Shown here piece by piece: positions 21,775 through 34,650 of a stretch of DNA of 64,000 bases. A program made the translations under genes and the position numbers. How positions within the stretch are numbered: position 1 is the first letter of the stretch; the number at the start of each line of letters is the position of its first letter. This DNA comes from Tolypeutes matacus (taxonomy: Eukaryota > Chordata > Mammalia > Cingulata > Chlamyphoridae): the NCBI GenBank assembly GCA_026826555.1, contig JAKSZT010054565.1, forward strand, positions 4,230,692 to 4,294,691, read 5' to 3'. Under the pieces are notes generated by a model, which was not told the origin of the DNA, did not search any database, and was given only the letters and a program-made list of their open reading frames with translations.

Positions 21775-23789
21775 AGCATTAAAATAAAAGGGTCTCTCTT
21801 CTGTACACGGATGATTTACTGGGTCTGCTGAGAAGTAAAGATCTGATTTAATATCTGTGATATTCTCAAGCCCTAAGACTTGAGATTTCAAATTGGAGGT
21901 AGCATTAACCCCACCACACCTGGCTCCTGTAAGGTCTCACCCGGCCCACAGAGACCTACTTGATTAAAACACAGGGGTCGTGGCCTGAAAGTCGTGCATT
22001 GAGTCATCCTCAGGGCTGTGGACTTCCCAACAAACGTCACTTGAAACTTCCCTTTTCTCCACCTCAGAATGCCGTGATTATGCATGGAACTGTTGCTATT
22101 TACAGATCTCTTAGCACAGAGAGCATTACACAGCCAGTGACACAGAATTACAACCATCTAGACATATGGTTTGGATAAACAAAGCACAAAGCACAAATTA
22201 ACCATGGTTGACTATAACTCTTGCTCTCTACTCCCCAGGGAGGGACTTCAGTGAAACTCCCAGTCAGAGAAAGCAATACATATCAGGAAGTATGGTACGT
22301 ACAGCATGGTTTAGACAAATACTAAGCCTAATTTAATGCTTTTCAGAGTGCCAGAACACAATGGCACCAACCTGTCTAGGAAAAGTTATAACTCTGTGCC
22401 AGTTTCCTGTAAATAGTAACCGTACTCCTACTGGATTCGATGCCTGTGTGCTCCAAGACCAAAGAATGCCTTTCATTTGTCATCACCTTGCTTTCACTTC
22501 CTGTGTTCCCAGAGGGCCAGGTGCCTTGTGCATCTGTATGTTAAAGTGGCCTCTTCTGAGTAAATACTCCTCTACTTCCACTGTGGTCCCTCTCCCTCTC
22601 TGGGTTCCCCTCCTTGTCTGCAAAGAAGGAGCTCCTTCTGCATGCTAGGACAGTCAAGGTCCGACTCAGTCAACCCCATGGGTGCTGTTGGGAGTGGACT
22701 GTTTCTGCTTTCTGGCAGTAAGGAGTCCTCTCACTTCCCACATTCTATATTTCATGAAAATTTCTTCCAAGACAGGGGACTTTCTTTCTGAGGTTCTTGG
22801 CCTCATCATTGACACATGAACCTTATAAATTTGTTTAACAGTAAAGAGTATAATATTTGCTTTACATAATACATATGCATAGCTTTCCAAAGGAGAGAAC
22901 AAAATAAATAAATAACCAGAGTGAAAGACTCTTACTCAACGTGCACATTTGTACTGGAGTTTTTTGAAATTAAAAAAAAAATCTTCAAAACACTCAGTAA
23001 ATATATAGCTACTTTTTTACTTGTCTTTGGTGGCTTTTCAGATGTACATTATGTACTTACCTTCCCTTTTTTTCTCTCAAGCCACACAAATACACAACCT
23101 CACATAAACATATTTTATAAAAAATAAGAAATATTTTTATATTTTTTAATATAAAAATTTAAAGTAAAATAAGAGCCCATCATCTAGGGACTTACCTGGA
23201 AGAAGGTAAACACATGGAGCCCCAGAAGTAGCTTGCTGACGGCAACAGAGTGTCAGATAAACCTTAAAGTTTAATATTTTTTGAGTTGATAAACCTTCAA
23301 GGCTTATTGTTTTATTAGCTGACTCTAATATTTTAAGTATACACGAAGAACAAATTCTGCTCCATGAGGCTTACCGAGAAAGGGTCTACAGGCTCAGTTG
23401 TCCAAAAGGAACTAATAGAGCTTCCAAGAGTTGTGACAGGTGCATTGTATCTCTAATGCCCTTTGACTGAAATCCCAGATGCCAACTTCCAGAATAGCAT
23501 GGTTATTTTGAGTCAAGTAATTTCTGTGGGATCCACTCAAGTGACCTTGATAGCTTTCTTCCTGCAAAGCTTGGACAGCAGGACACTCTCCCACCTTGAC
23601 CCCTCATGGCTATAATTGACATGTCTCCATGCTGCCATTTTCACATCTTATTTCCAACCCTCTGAAGTGAATAAGGAAGACTACAGAATCACTCTCTGTC
23701 ATGTTAATTTGACCAAAGTGAAATGGGGTAGAACAGGAGCTGAGATTCCTAGGGCAAAGCTAATGGATTTACCAAAGCCACTTACCAGG
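21775..23789. other. Non-coding sequence, no feature recognised
   Basis: Mixed composition with no named repeat that I can support. The longest frames (about 90 codons) overlap one another on opposite strands, as expected by chance. Confidence 0.5.
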
Positions 23790-23960
23790 GTTCAACAATT
23801 CAAATCAATTCTATTCAATTCCGCAAATATTTACTGAGTGCTTCCTATGAAAGAAGTCCTTCTTCTAAGACCCTGTAGACCATATAGAAAAGGATCAATC
23901 TGCCCTTTTGAAGGACAATCTAGAAGGGGACACTTAGGGATAAAATAATCCTAATAGCAG
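23790..23960 (+). mobile_element. Ancient MIR/L2-class repeat fragment
   Basis: 'caaatatttactgagtgctt' followed by 'cctatgaaagaagtccttct' resembles the widespread 'tttattgagcacctactatg' element. It is heavily diverged. Confidence 0.4.
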
Positions 23961-25600
23961 GCAGGCAGCTATGAGGGGTGCAGGAGGACCTAAAAGAGGG
24001 AGAAACCAATTCTGATTAGCATTGTGGAGGAGAAAAGTGGAAAATTTAAAAGTGTTTCCAAATCTAGAGAGATTGTAGAGATATTTACCAGGCCTCAGTC
24101 CTACTTGTATCTTTTCATCTCAAGAGTCAAGTGAAAACATCTCCAAGCGTATTGAAAATAACATCTGGTCACATTGGACTCCAATAGACATTGGATGTAT
24201 TTCATTCAGCATCTATGTAAAACAGATTATACTAGTCCATAAAGAGGGATTTTACATTTCGGCTCATGTGACATTTATTAGTAACACATTCCATATGCAT
24301 TTACAGATGTACATTCTATCATTTGTAATTTCTACAGACTAGCTGTAGATGAACGACATTTGTGGGAAATCTCTCAGGGGCTCTAAGAACTGATGGAAAG
24401 GATGAACCCCTGGATCAAAATAGATAGGAACCAAGGAATATCCAAGGTCTAGGCAAAGTTGACCACATATACTGTCAGGGCAATCTCTTCTCTCTGGGGA
24501 AATGAACTCAAACCATTTCCTTGACCTCACACTGATCTACTCCAGATTCAAAGTCCTGGAGGGACAGAGAGGTTGCTCTGGTTTCTGTCAAGGGCCCAAT
24601 TGTTGGCACCTTGGTTTACAGTCTCACCAAGACCCAAGACGACAGAGAGGTAAGTCACAGAAAGGAAATTAGGATGCCATTATTGGAGGTAAAGTGAGTG
24701 GATGTCAGGTGGCCAAAATGCAAAGAAGTCCACCATACTTAGTGGGCTAACTACTGTGTCAATGCCAAAAATATTAGGTCATAGACACTAAAGCCAAGGC
24801 ATATACAATTTATTTTGGAGAGTGGATGTATAAATAACTCACAACCAAAACAGAGAAGGGAAATGTTACAAGAGAGGAGAGGTGAAGAAGTAGCTCCAAG
24901 GGAGATCAGAGGATGGACTTAGGTTTCTGGTCAATGTTCTCAGCTAAGCTCGGGATAAAATAATGGTGATGCCACAGAGGAATGCAAAATGCATCTGACA
25001 AACTTGTACACATGGCTGTACCCAGAAGGGGATTCAAGTCAGCAACCAATTTGACATAATGATAACTGCACATCTTTGCTATAATTATGATATTTCATCC
25101 TTGTTTATTTGGGTTTGAAGGTGATTCACTAACTTTCTTTACGTGTCTTCACTAAGTCTCCAAAAAAAAGTGCTATGAAAGATATGTGTGTAACTGCACT
25201 CACACACATATACACACACGCAAATTCCCTCTCCAGCAGCCCCCAGAAGAATTCAGTATCCTTTCCCTGAGTTTTCATTGTGCCTTATCCATACCTCTAA
25301 AGCTACACTGGCCATGCTAACTTAATATTATCTGTGGTGGATGACGTCCTAGCCCTCTTTGCGTCCTCTGTGTCCAGCATAGTACCTGGTACTAAGTAGG
25401 CATGTGTTAAATGTAAAGTGTAGTGGAGCATGTATGTCTCAAATCTCAATCTTGTCACTGTTGGATATAATAAAATTTTGCCATCCACATTCTAACTAAT
25501 TTAACTCTAGTCTTCTCTTAGGTAATACTGCCGGGGGTTTTCTCCACTGTTTTCTGTAGTTGTCTCAAAGGGTTGTTCATCCTTCATTGATTTTTCAATC
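23961..25600. other. Non-coding sequence, no feature recognised
   Basis: Only a short CA-rich stretch near 25199-25221 stands out. No exon or RNA gene is supported. Confidence 0.5.
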
Positions 25601-25609
25601 CTGGAACCA

Positions 25610-25815
25610 CAGATACGGCCATGTGCTCACCAAAATCCATTCCCTTATTTTCCTGGGCACACAGCGAGACTACATTTCCCAGGTTACTTTGCAATTAGGT
25701 GTGGCCATGTGACTCAGTTTTAGCCAATGGAAAGAGAGAGGACATCAAGCGTCCCACTTCCAAGAGTGGTCCATAAAAACTTCCCACGATATCATCCTTC
25801 TTTTTTCCCTCATCT
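25610..25815. mobile_element. Ancient interspersed repeat, family not assigned
   Basis: The phrases 'gactacatttcccaggttac', 'taggtgtggccatgtgactc' and 'gttttagccaatggaaagag' recur in many mammalian repeats of one type, so I infer an old element. I cannot name the family with confidence. Confidence 0.4.
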
Positions 25816-25872
25816 ACCAGCTGAGATGCCATGGTTCTGGGGCTGTGTTCTATTCACTCATAGCCTTTAACT

Positions 25873-26056
25873 ATATGCAGCTATTTAAATTGAAATCAAT
25901 TAAAATTAAATAAAATAAAAAATTCTGTTCCTTAGTCGTCATTGCCACATTTCAGGTGCTCAACAGCCACATATCATTAGAGGCTAACATATTGGACAGG
26001 GCAGGATAGAACATTTCCATCATCACAGAAAGTTCTATTGTATAGCACTGCTCTAG
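25873..26056 (-). mobile_element. MER5A-like hAT-Charlie element
   Basis: The characteristic order is AT-rich 'caattaaaattaaataaaat', then 'aggtgctcaacagccacata', and terminal 'cagaaagttctattgtatag'. This matches the non-autonomous hAT element MER5A on the minus strand. Confidence 0.8.
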
Positions 26057-26699
26057 AACAGGGTAAAGTCCCAGAGGGATATAGGCTGGTTCCCTGAACA
26101 ATGCACTAAGCCCACTCTTCACTGTCATCACTACCACTGACTGGACTTGATGAGAAGAAGAAACAAACTTCTGTTGTATTGGGCCCTTTAGATTTGGGAG
26201 TTTACCATTCCCAGTAACCAGTGATTCCTTATCTGATACAGCAGTCATGTTTTAAGGCACCAAATCCTCTGGTTCACTTCTCTCTTGATAGATGCTGGGC
26301 ATCAAATCTCGCTTGGAAAAATGTCTTGTACCAGAGCAGAGAGCAAACTAATTGCTGGAGTCTGGGCCATGAGCATTGATTCCTTAAGTATGGAAGAAAT
26401 GATAAAAGCTTGACTGTCAGCTCTGAAGGACTTTACTTAAGCCTTTTGAGCCTCAAGATTTGCAGTTCTTGCTCTCTGACACAGCCTTACTAATGCACTG
26501 ATATAAACTTGCCTCTGCATATTTCTCATCTACATATAAGGACCCGCCGACACCTACAATGCATGGATGACATTAAAATGAACAGAAAAATTAGCAATTC
26601 TGCCAGCTCACAATCCCAATATCTCGGACAATGGGGACCGAAATTCCCAATGGGCCATGAAACAGTATAAAGCAATATCATAACAATTTTAAACTCTCG
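26057..26699. other. Non-coding sequence, no feature recognised
   Basis: No named repeat or plausible exon. A 98-codon minus frame at 25952-26248 runs into the MER5A copy and is not a gene. Confidence 0.5.
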
Positions 26700-27205
26700 T
26701 TCCTAAAATCCTTTCATAGCTTTGTGTTGCATTTGAAATAAATTCCTGTCCCTTGGAATGGACTTCAGGCCCTTCATCATTTGGACTTGCCCATCCCCTT
26801 GACATCTTCTTTTATCAATATCCCCCTTGCTTAACATAGTCACCTGCTTCAGACCCACTGGATTTCTTTCTGCTCCTTGAAGATACCACACTAGTTCCCG
26901 CCTTTGGGCCATTGGCCAGAATGCTTTCTGTCTCCCCACTCCCCCTGCCCCCCAACCCCTATCACACACACAGATTTCACAGGTTGCTTCCTTCCTAATC
27001 ATTCAGGAAGCCCTTCTGACCACCCAATCCACCCCCATTCCTCTGGGTCACATAGTCCCATGTTATTATCTCCTCAGCATGGTCATTAAGCCCTTTCTCT
27101 AGCATAAAAATTATCTTCATGAGGGCAAAAGACTTGAAGCTCTAGCTCATAGCCGTGTACTTAGCTCCAAATGGAGTGGGGAGCAGGAAGCCTTCAAAAA
27201 AAGGT
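26700..27205 (+). mobile_element. LINE-2 (L2) 3' part
   Basis: L2-like order: 'aaatcctttcatagctttgt', 'atggacttcaggcccttcat', 'gccagaatgctttctgtctc', 'cccttctgaccacccaatcc', 'ttatcttcatgagggcaaaa'. The tail ('tgtacttagctccaaatgga') is at about 27155. Confidence 0.8.
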
Positions 27206-27610
27206 GTTGAATGCACACAATGGAATATTATTCACCTGTAAAAAGGAATGAAGTTCTGACACATACTGCAACATGAATGAAATGTGAAGACATCATGTTG
27301 AATGAAACAAGCCAAATGCGAAAAAAAACAAATGTTGTATGCAATAGCTAGAATAAGAAAATTCATAGAGAAAGATAGTAGGTTACAGGTTTCCATGGGC
27401 TGGGGGTTAGGGCAGGGGAGTTAATGCTTAATGAGTGCAGAGTTTTTGTTTGAGGTGATGAAAAAGTTTGGATAATGGATGTTGGTGATAGTAGCATAAC
27501 ATTGTGAAGGTAATTAATACCACTGAATGGTACACTGGAAAGTGTTTAAAGTGGGAGATTTTGAGTTGTCTGTATTTTACTACAATGAAATAGTTAAAAA
27601 AAAGAATCAC
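27206..27610 (+). mobile_element. 5'-truncated L1, 3' end
   Basis: It starts in the ORF2 end ('aatggaatattattcacctg'), passes 'gacatcatgttgaatgaaac' and ends in the 3' UTR with 'gtgggagattttgagttgtc'. An A-rich tail lies at 27594-27641, including an 18-A run from 27624. Confidence 0.9.
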
Positions 27611-27644
27611 GTGAAACATTGCAAAAAAAAAAAAAAAAAAGAAA

Positions 27645-28990
27645 AACAGAGAGAAAGAGGCATCAAATAAATTGCTTGAATATTCTGGCAGAATTTTTTA
27701 AATTTTTGAGAATGATTTGATGACTGGACATAGATGTTCACATATGCTGTGAATTATAATTAATTAAATTTTATGACTTTGAGAATGTCATGATTTTTCT
27801 TTGAAATTATTGGAGATTCTTATCCATATTAGCCACCTCTATCATAGATTCTATAACTGAAAAAATCCATAACAATTGTTGCATGTCCCTTGTGGAGGAA
27901 ATATATGTACGTGTGTGTCAGTTCACATGAGGCAATTCTAAGGCTACTGATTTGTGGACTCAGTTTCTAGGGAGTAGCATCTTGTGAGTGTCACATTGTG
28001 TACTTAAACTTGCAAAGGTAATTAATTACTTCACAAAAATATTAATACAACTTGATGGTATAATTACCCCACTAATAAGGATGGTTAAATGATGCTAGGA
28101 TTCCATATGCTGATATTTGCGTTAAATTTCAATTACTGACTCCAGGTGACACCATCTCAGACAGGGAGATGGTAAGTGTATAAAACACATTGTCTGCTTT
28201 GTTCTGAATGACGCTGCCTTCAGAATCATCTATATCTCTGAGCCTATTATGGGTATTTTGCCTAAACAGGGTTGGTGTATTCAAAATACTAGCATGTTTT
28301 ATTTTTAGAATTTGTAGATGGGAGAGAAATATATTAGTAGGGATTTTTTTCACAAGGATTTCTACTCATGTTAATTTTAAACAACAACAACAACAACCAC
28401 CACCTTTCATTTTATGGGTCAAAACAATACAAATGTTACCAGCTATCTTTAGAGTTTTAATTTTTCAAAGTTCACAACTTTGCCCTATTTCTGAGATTTC
28501 TTCTACATGCTTATACTTTGACAGTATGTAAGATTCTTTTAGGGAGTACATGGGCAGAGATTTCTTATTCAATAGCTATATTTTCATTGCATTTTTAATG
28601 GTTCACGATTTGTGACAAATGATTCTGATTTCCCATTAGGGTAGGGATAAAAAAATTTTGTTTTTACGTAAATTTAAGTGAATATGTGACTCATATTAAA
28701 GAAAAAAAATGTCAGTAAATTGTGGTGCTGACACCACATGGCTAGAGCAAAATCCTGAATGTGATATTCAAATGAGTAATGTTTGGGAAACAGCTTTGCA
28801 CATCTCGATACTGGAAATGCTTAGCCAAGCCACTGAATTTCTTAATTTCTGTTACCAATGTTTGGTACCTGTCGACAGTTTTGTAAAAACCCCTTTCTGC
28901 TTTGTTCAATCCCTGGCAAAGAGGGAATGGTTTATGGATGACTGTGTAATGCCTGAGTCTTGAGTAGGAAATAAAGACACGTCTTCAGGG
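27645..28990. other. AT-rich non-coding sequence
   Basis: No named repeat is supported. A short (AAC)n run lies at 28380-28397. Frames of about 80-107 codons at 28208-28963 show no family resemblance. Confidence 0.5.
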
Positions 28991-29290
28991 ACACACACGC
29001 CTATTCCTTGAATGCCGAAGTAAAAACGATCAGTCAACTCGGGCGAAATGGCTTATCCAGTTGTGAATACAAAGTTGCTTTCCTTCCCTTGAGCTGAAAT
29101 AAAGTTTAAGAATCCTTGAAGACTGTTCACAGAGCACTGCGTTCCTGCTTTCTGGCCCGGCTCTGTCGCCTCCACTCCGCTTACTTGCCGAGGAAGGACC
29201 CAGGTGAGGCCACTACGGAGGCTGGATCCTCTCCGCGGCCTCCATTCAGACTCCTTGACCCCCAGCCCAGACCTCGGGTCAGCTGAGAAT
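28991..29290. other. Local CpG-rich block
   Basis: I count about 14 CpG dinucleotides in roughly 300 bp, well above the flanks. A consensus-like splice donor CAG|GTGAGG lies at 29201-29209 on the plus strand. No coding frame leads into it. It may be a decayed CpG island or an unannotated exon edge. Confidence 0.3.
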
Positions 29291-29635
29291 TCAGTGATCT
29301 GCCTAACCACAGTGACTCACTCACATAATCTCCAGTTGTTCTGAGGCTGGGATACATTTTCCTAACAGGAAGGCATATTTTAAATGATGACATGAGTGAT
29401 GGAAAGCTCCCAGAGGACCTTGATTTGGAACAGACCAACCAGAACTTCCAAAACTTACCCCAATTTGTCCAGCTCCATTTGGTCTGAAAAATAGGAGCGC
29501 TGGTCAGGAAGGGTGTTCTCAGACCATTGCCAAGAATGTCTCCGTCAGGGCCCTCTAGGAGGACCAAACAGCAACACTCAGCACATGTGAGTACTTCCAG
29601 CTTCTGGAAGGAGAAGCAAGGTGTGAGAAGCCAAA
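29291..29635. other. Non-coding sequence, no feature recognised
   Basis: A 128-codon minus frame (29181-29567) covers this part but resembles no protein that I know. Confidence 0.4.
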
Positions 29636-29639
29636 AATA

Positions 29640-29762
29640 AGTAATGAAATAAAATAAAAAGTAAAATAAAATAAAAATAAAATAAAATAAAAGTAAAATA
29701 AACTAAAATAAATAAAATAAAGTAAAGCAATGTAAAATAAAATAAAATAGTCAAGTAAAATA
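29640..29762. repeat. (TAAAA)n simple repeat
   Basis: Variable AAAATAAAAT units form an A/T-only tract with occasional G or C. It may mark the old tail of a retroposon, though no body was recognised. Confidence 0.9.
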
Positions 29763-29769
29763 AGGTACA

Positions 29770-30559
29770 ATTTAAAATGTAAGCTTTATAAATTTATTTT
29801 AATAAAAATAAATTTAAAAATCTCTCAAAAATCGCCTATAATTTAAAGCCTTTTCTCAAGCGCCCAAGGAAAGGTGATGTAGGAAAACTCCAGGGACCGT
29901 GGGGTGCCCTCACACCCATTTTTTAAATGTAATTTGGTCACATCCTTGAATGGTTTTTGATAAAACCACACAAACTCATTACACATGGTAAGAACCTGCC
30001 TGAGCACTTCATAATATCATCTCAAATATTTCCTACCCTATCTGTTTTTCTGCATTACCCCCTCCAAAATTAAAAAGGAAAGCTTGAGCGCTCTCTCAAG
30101 ATTAAAAAGGACAAAAAGAGAAAGATTTGAAAGGCTTATCCAACTGAGAAAACATGCTTGCCACACCCACCGTGGATGTCTTTCCATAACTTCAGATGAA
30201 AACCAAATTCATTGTGTTTCACTTTCACCAGATCTTCCTGATCCTTCTGCATGTGGAAGTGACCCTGTTGTGGGCCAGAGACCTGCAGTTATTGCTCCTT
30301 CTCCCTCCAGCGCATGCTTAGCCCTGGGGATGAGCACAGAGGGGATGGGGGGACCTCACACATGTCCTTCTCATAGCTGGACTCGTGTCACCTCCCGCTC
30401 CCAGAGTCTGGCCCTGCTTGTGGTTTGCCTCCAAAGCTCTTCCCTATTTTCTCATGGTTGTCTCCTCCCTACACTTCATGCTTTTCCTTCCTGGAGGTCC
30501 TGGCTCCTGCTGGTTTGGATGGGAACCCAGGATGCACTTCCTTACAGCCCCATCTGCCC
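29770..30559. other. Non-coding sequence; no supported gene
   Basis: It includes a 165-codon plus frame (30084-30581) that starts lysine/arginine-rich and becomes proline/serine-rich, with no domain. The frame runs toward an L2 copy, so I treat it as chance. Confidence 0.45.
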
Positions 30560-30800
30560 ATCCCCATTCAGTTTGGCCTGATTCTCTGGCCCCAGCCACC
30601 CACAGTTACCTTCCTGAGTATGGGTTTCCATCTTGTTCCATCAAGGTTCCCTGACTCAGAACCTTGTTTTCATCCTACTTCTCATGCAATAGGTCTGACC
30701 TCGGTCACTAGACTATAAGCTCCTTGAGGGCTGGAAATGCTGCTCCGTCTCTGTGTCTCTCTACCATACCCAGCAGTGTCATTTACATAATGACCTATTG
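30560..30800 (+). mobile_element. LINE-2 (L2) 3' fragment
   Basis: The end 'cactagactataagctcctt' followed by 'gagggctggaaatgctgctc' and 'ctaccatacccagcagtgtc' is L2-like. The upstream limit is uncertain and may reach about 30400. Confidence 0.65.
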
Positions 30801-31950
30801 AAAAAATGATGAATAGCTCTGAGACAGGTTTTAGGAACACATGGAAACCACAAGCAAGAGCTGCCTGAAGAATGAATCCTTATTTTAGATCCTACTGAGT
30901 CTTTCTGTCAAGGACTCTTTGGACTATGAAAACAGGAACAATTATGCTGTAAATGGACTTTGAAAATAGCAATAATTAGGTAATTAAAAAATGTACTTCG
31001 GTTTCATTATGGTGTCCATAAAATTCCACCATCGAAAAACAAACTATTTTAACATATTTTACTTAATATAATTCATGTAATTGTGATTTTTATGTTCCAC
31101 CTAGTTATGCAGTTAAGTAGTACATGGCTATTTCTTACAATTAAACATTGCTAAAATCTGCCGCCAGTTCGGAGCAGAGAGTATGATATATTTTACAACT
31201 TTTCATGCTAACCAGTAGACACAGTTAACATTATATTCATTTAATTCCATTTTAATTAGTTGAATAATATTTTTAGATGTGAATTTAGGCCTAACTAGAA
31301 TGGCACATTACTTAAGGTTGTTTACTTTCAAATTATGTATCCGTAACTTGTTGATGTTTCGTTTCCAAAGAAAATGGTTGTGCATGCAGGTGCTTGAGTT
31401 GAGAATAATGTTGTGTGCATTCTGTTACACATCCATGGCTATCCCCTCATTGGGCACATCCATTCTCACAATATATAGTATATCAGGACTTCCTCCCCAC
31501 TATTCCCCTGAAGAGTTAGCCCCTTGCAGCTCTTGGGATGGGTTCCATGTATTGTTGGGGCTCATGAAACAACTTGAGGCCAGAGGCATAGAGTACAGGA
31601 GAGGGTCAAAGAGTTCCAGTGATCCAAGGACACCTTCTGCTTTGGGGAAGGGCAGCCTGACCTTCTCAAATAAACTGTCTCTGAGCCCTGGTCCTTGGTC
31701 CCAACCCAGATATCTGAGGGACCAAAGGAAAGCCTGCACCCGCTGGAGCTCACCACTGGCCACAGTTCTCCTAGTGGGCTTCTGGCCTCTCTTTCTCACA
31801 AATGTCCTTCTCCATCTAGCCAGACTGGTGCTGAGGGAGCCTCCAGCAGAGGGGCCTTTCTATTTGGTGTTAAGGAAGTTTACCTTAGGGTATTTGAGCT
31901 GAGTTACTATGGATGAGCAATGATTAAAGGATTCCAAGGTCCTATTGAGC
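30801..31950. other. Non-coding sequence; longest chance frame of the window
   Basis: It contains a 207-codon plus frame at 31279-31902, the longest in the window, discussed under rejected items. The AT-rich part 30960-31260 holds no named repeat. Confidence 0.45.
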
Positions 31951-31959
31951 AGATGGCAT

Positions 31960-32360
31960 TTGGTGACATATTATAGAGGCCTTCCCATCCCTGCTTTCCT
32001 TGTGGTTCTTTCTAACCCAGGCTTATACATCTACAGGCCCAGCTTTGCCACTGCCCCCCTGACATTCCCTGTCTCCATTTCCACTGCACTCATTATCCTG
32101 GTATAGAGCATTGCTACATGTTCATTGTCACAGCTGTCTCCTCTCTGTCCTCCTGCCTCAGACCTTCTTTCCTTCATCCTCCCAATCTACTGAGTACTGA
32201 CTGTCAGATGAAGTCAGTACTTCATCCTTAAAAATATATTTCTTTCCTACTGACTACTTCCTCCAAAATCAAGTTGTCACCTTTTCTTCTGCCAGGCAGT
32301 TGGAGTCCATCCCCACATGTTCCACGTTATCAGTGTCACCTTCCCTGCCTTTGTCTTCAG
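31960..32360 (+). mobile_element. Possible L2-class fragment
   Basis: Pyrimidine-rich sequence with 'tcacagctgtctcctctctg' and 'ctgcctcagaccttctttcc' has the texture of the L2 body, but similarity is weak. Confidence 0.3.
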
Positions 32361-32689
32361 ATACGAACCCTCCACTAAGTCAGCCCCACTCAGCACACCT
32401 GGGCTGAGACTTTGCCACAAAAGGGAGAAGGGAGTGGAGCAGCTGGCACCTTCCCTTGAGGAATCAGTCGCCAAGGAGTCAGGATGACCCTCCCTGTTCT
32501 GGGGGACATCACTGCTCTGTCGATTGGGCTGACAAATACCATCCCCCACTCCTCCTGCCTTTGAAATATCCCCTTATATTCCAAGGCTCAGCTGTCACTT
32601 GATATCATGCTAGGGCTACCTCAGACCCTCAGGTTGAAATGCGCTAGGGCATGTGGAGGGACTCAACAACCAACACAATAACAACAACA

Positions 32690-32920
32690 ATCCTGCTTAT
32701 TGGACAACTCTGCAGTACCTGGCTCTGTACTTAACACCTTTCTTTAATCGTCTAATTTAATCCTGCAACATGTATAGTGTGATTACTCTTAGCGTCTCCA
32801 CTTGGAATGGGTTATGAGACTGGCCTGTAGTCATACAAACACTAAGTGGCAGAGCAGAACGTGAGTGCAGGTGACCTGACTCCAGAATCTGTGTCCCTAA
32901 CCACTATTCTGCCCTAGTCC
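32690..32920 (-). mobile_element. Ancient MIR-class fragment
   Basis: 'aatttaatcctgcaacatgt', 'acactaagtggcagagcaga' and 'ctgactccagaatctgtgtc' follow the minus-strand MIR order. Confidence 0.6.
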
Positions 32921-34040
32921 CTAAGCTGGGACCCAGAAAATAGGAAGTCCAATAGTTATTAGTTACTACATTGAGTCCCTAGAGATACTCTTTTTCTTTT
33001 TTGCTTGCTCCTGCTGGTTTGGCATTTGGGTCTATTCACTCAACCCTCGGTTTTGAATATCATTTTATCCTCAGCTACTTTTTGACACTAGGCTGGGCAC
33101 ACATTGGCAGGTTGAGTCTTCCACCTTCAGAATCCAATCCTCCCACATCTTGAGTCCATCTGAACTCTGCCGGAAACTCTATTGGTGGCCTTGGACCCAA
33201 GACCTAACAAGCTGGGAATCAGTCTGGAAGTCCCCAGCCAAAGCATTCTGCTCAGCACACTCTTTGGGCATCAAGATTCTCAAGTACCCTGTTACCTTAA
33301 AGGGGCTTGCCCCCATCTCCATTTTGGTTTCTCTAGCCTCATTGCTACCTGATCCTAACCTCAAGTCACCTTAAAATTGCCTCATGCCTTGGACCACTAA
33401 TTACTCAAGTTATGGCTGGTTTTGAATAAATGGTTTGATGAAGGTAATAGCAGCAAGTAAGAGTTCCATGCAACACACTGGAGGTGTTTGTTGCTAGGCA
33501 CCACTGGGAAAGGGAATGCTGTGCTCATAGATCAGTATTAGGCATTGGGAGACCCATGACTTGCTATGTACTGAGCCTTTCCTTGCCCTAGAAAAGAAGA
33601 AGGGGAGACTGGAGTATATAGTGGGCATGTGTTTTTTTCACCCACTTGGAATGCATTCCTCCTTCCGGTAACCCCTCTTTGATTTTCCTTGGCATACACC
33701 TCTTTCCATATTATGCAGTCTTAACAGACCACATTTCACAGTTCCTGATCCTCCCCTTTGCCAGAAGGCAGGCATGTGAGACAAGCTAGGCCAGCTGAAC
33801 TCGTCCTCTTACATGTTGAGAGGGAGGAGACAAAGATGGAAAATGATTGGAGCTGATTCATCCTGAGAGGATGCCAGAGGAATCTGCATTAATTCCTGAT
33901 GCCTAGATCCCTGGAGCTCCCAATCTTCATCCTTTCCAAGATCAACCTTAGCTTGTATTCCCTAACCTAAGCCATTTCCTTCTATATTTGTTTTCTTACA
34001 TTAACCAGAGTCTATTTCTGTTGCTCAAAACTCCAGGACT
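32921..34040. other. Non-coding sequence with possible L2 scraps
   Basis: The part near 33640-33720 ('acttggaatgcattcctcct', 'cctctttgattttccttggc') may be L2. Nothing else was recognised. Confidence 0.4.
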
Positions 34041-34044
34041 CTAA

Positions 34045-34180
34045 GTGATTCATTAATTCATCTAGAAGAGAGTTTCTAAGCATTTTCTCTGTGCAAAGCT
34101 CTGTACTTGGTACTAGAGATACAGCTGTGAGAAGGACAGAGATGATTTCTGTAATCAGCCAAGAAAGTCATTCATTACAC
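34045..34180 (+). mobile_element. Ancient MIR/L2-class repeat fragment
   Basis: 'ctctgtacttggtactagag' with 'atacagctgtgagaaggaca' resembles the 'ggcactgtgctaggcactgg' element that also occurs near 55110 and 60300. Confidence 0.5.
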
Positions 34181-34469
34181 ACATGATAAGCTTTAAGATC
34201 AAGGAACTTATCTTGGGTTCTGTGCAGGGCTACTCCATGACTTGGCTTGGCTTTGAAATAGATTGACCCCATATTCTGCACTAGTTCACAGACTGTGCTT
34301 TATCCACATATTACTTGGGTAGCAGTTAAACTTACTCTTTCCTCCAGCACTATATTAAACTGTAGAATCAATGAGTACCATAAATTGGAGGCCATCATCA
34401 ATTTCTTCAAAAATTCCTCCATCCAGTTGGCCAACCCATTCTTTCTTGGGGATTTGTGAAGGACAGTTT

Positions 34470-34650
34470 ATTAGGCTCAAAAGAGGCTCCAGTAGTTAAT
34501 CAAGAGACTTAGCTTAATTCCTTGTTTTAACACAAAATTTCATTGTGATATTAGACAAGTCAGTTCCACTCTGTGAACTGTTAACATAAGTATAAACAGT
34601 TTCCCTTTATATAAATTGGGAAATTGTTCAGCCAATCTCTAAGATTCTTC
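34470..34650 (+). mobile_element. Probable MIR fragment
   Basis: 'attagacaagtcagttccac', 'ctgtgaactgttaacataag' and 'aattgggaaattgttcagcc' follow plus-strand MIR order with heavy decay. Confidence 0.45.

Noticed and set aside
29555..29770. Phe/Tyr/Leu-rich minus frame
   Set aside because: Translation of the (TAAAA)n simple repeat.
30084..30581. 165-codon plus-strand frame
   Set aside because: No domain. It ends in L2-like sequence and two other frames are open across its second half.
31279..31902. 207-codon plus-strand open frame, the longest in the window
   Set aside because: It starts in AT-rich repeat-like DNA and ends in GC-rich DNA, overlaps two open minus frames, has no recognisable domain, signal or splice context, and its composition follows the DNA rather than a protein.
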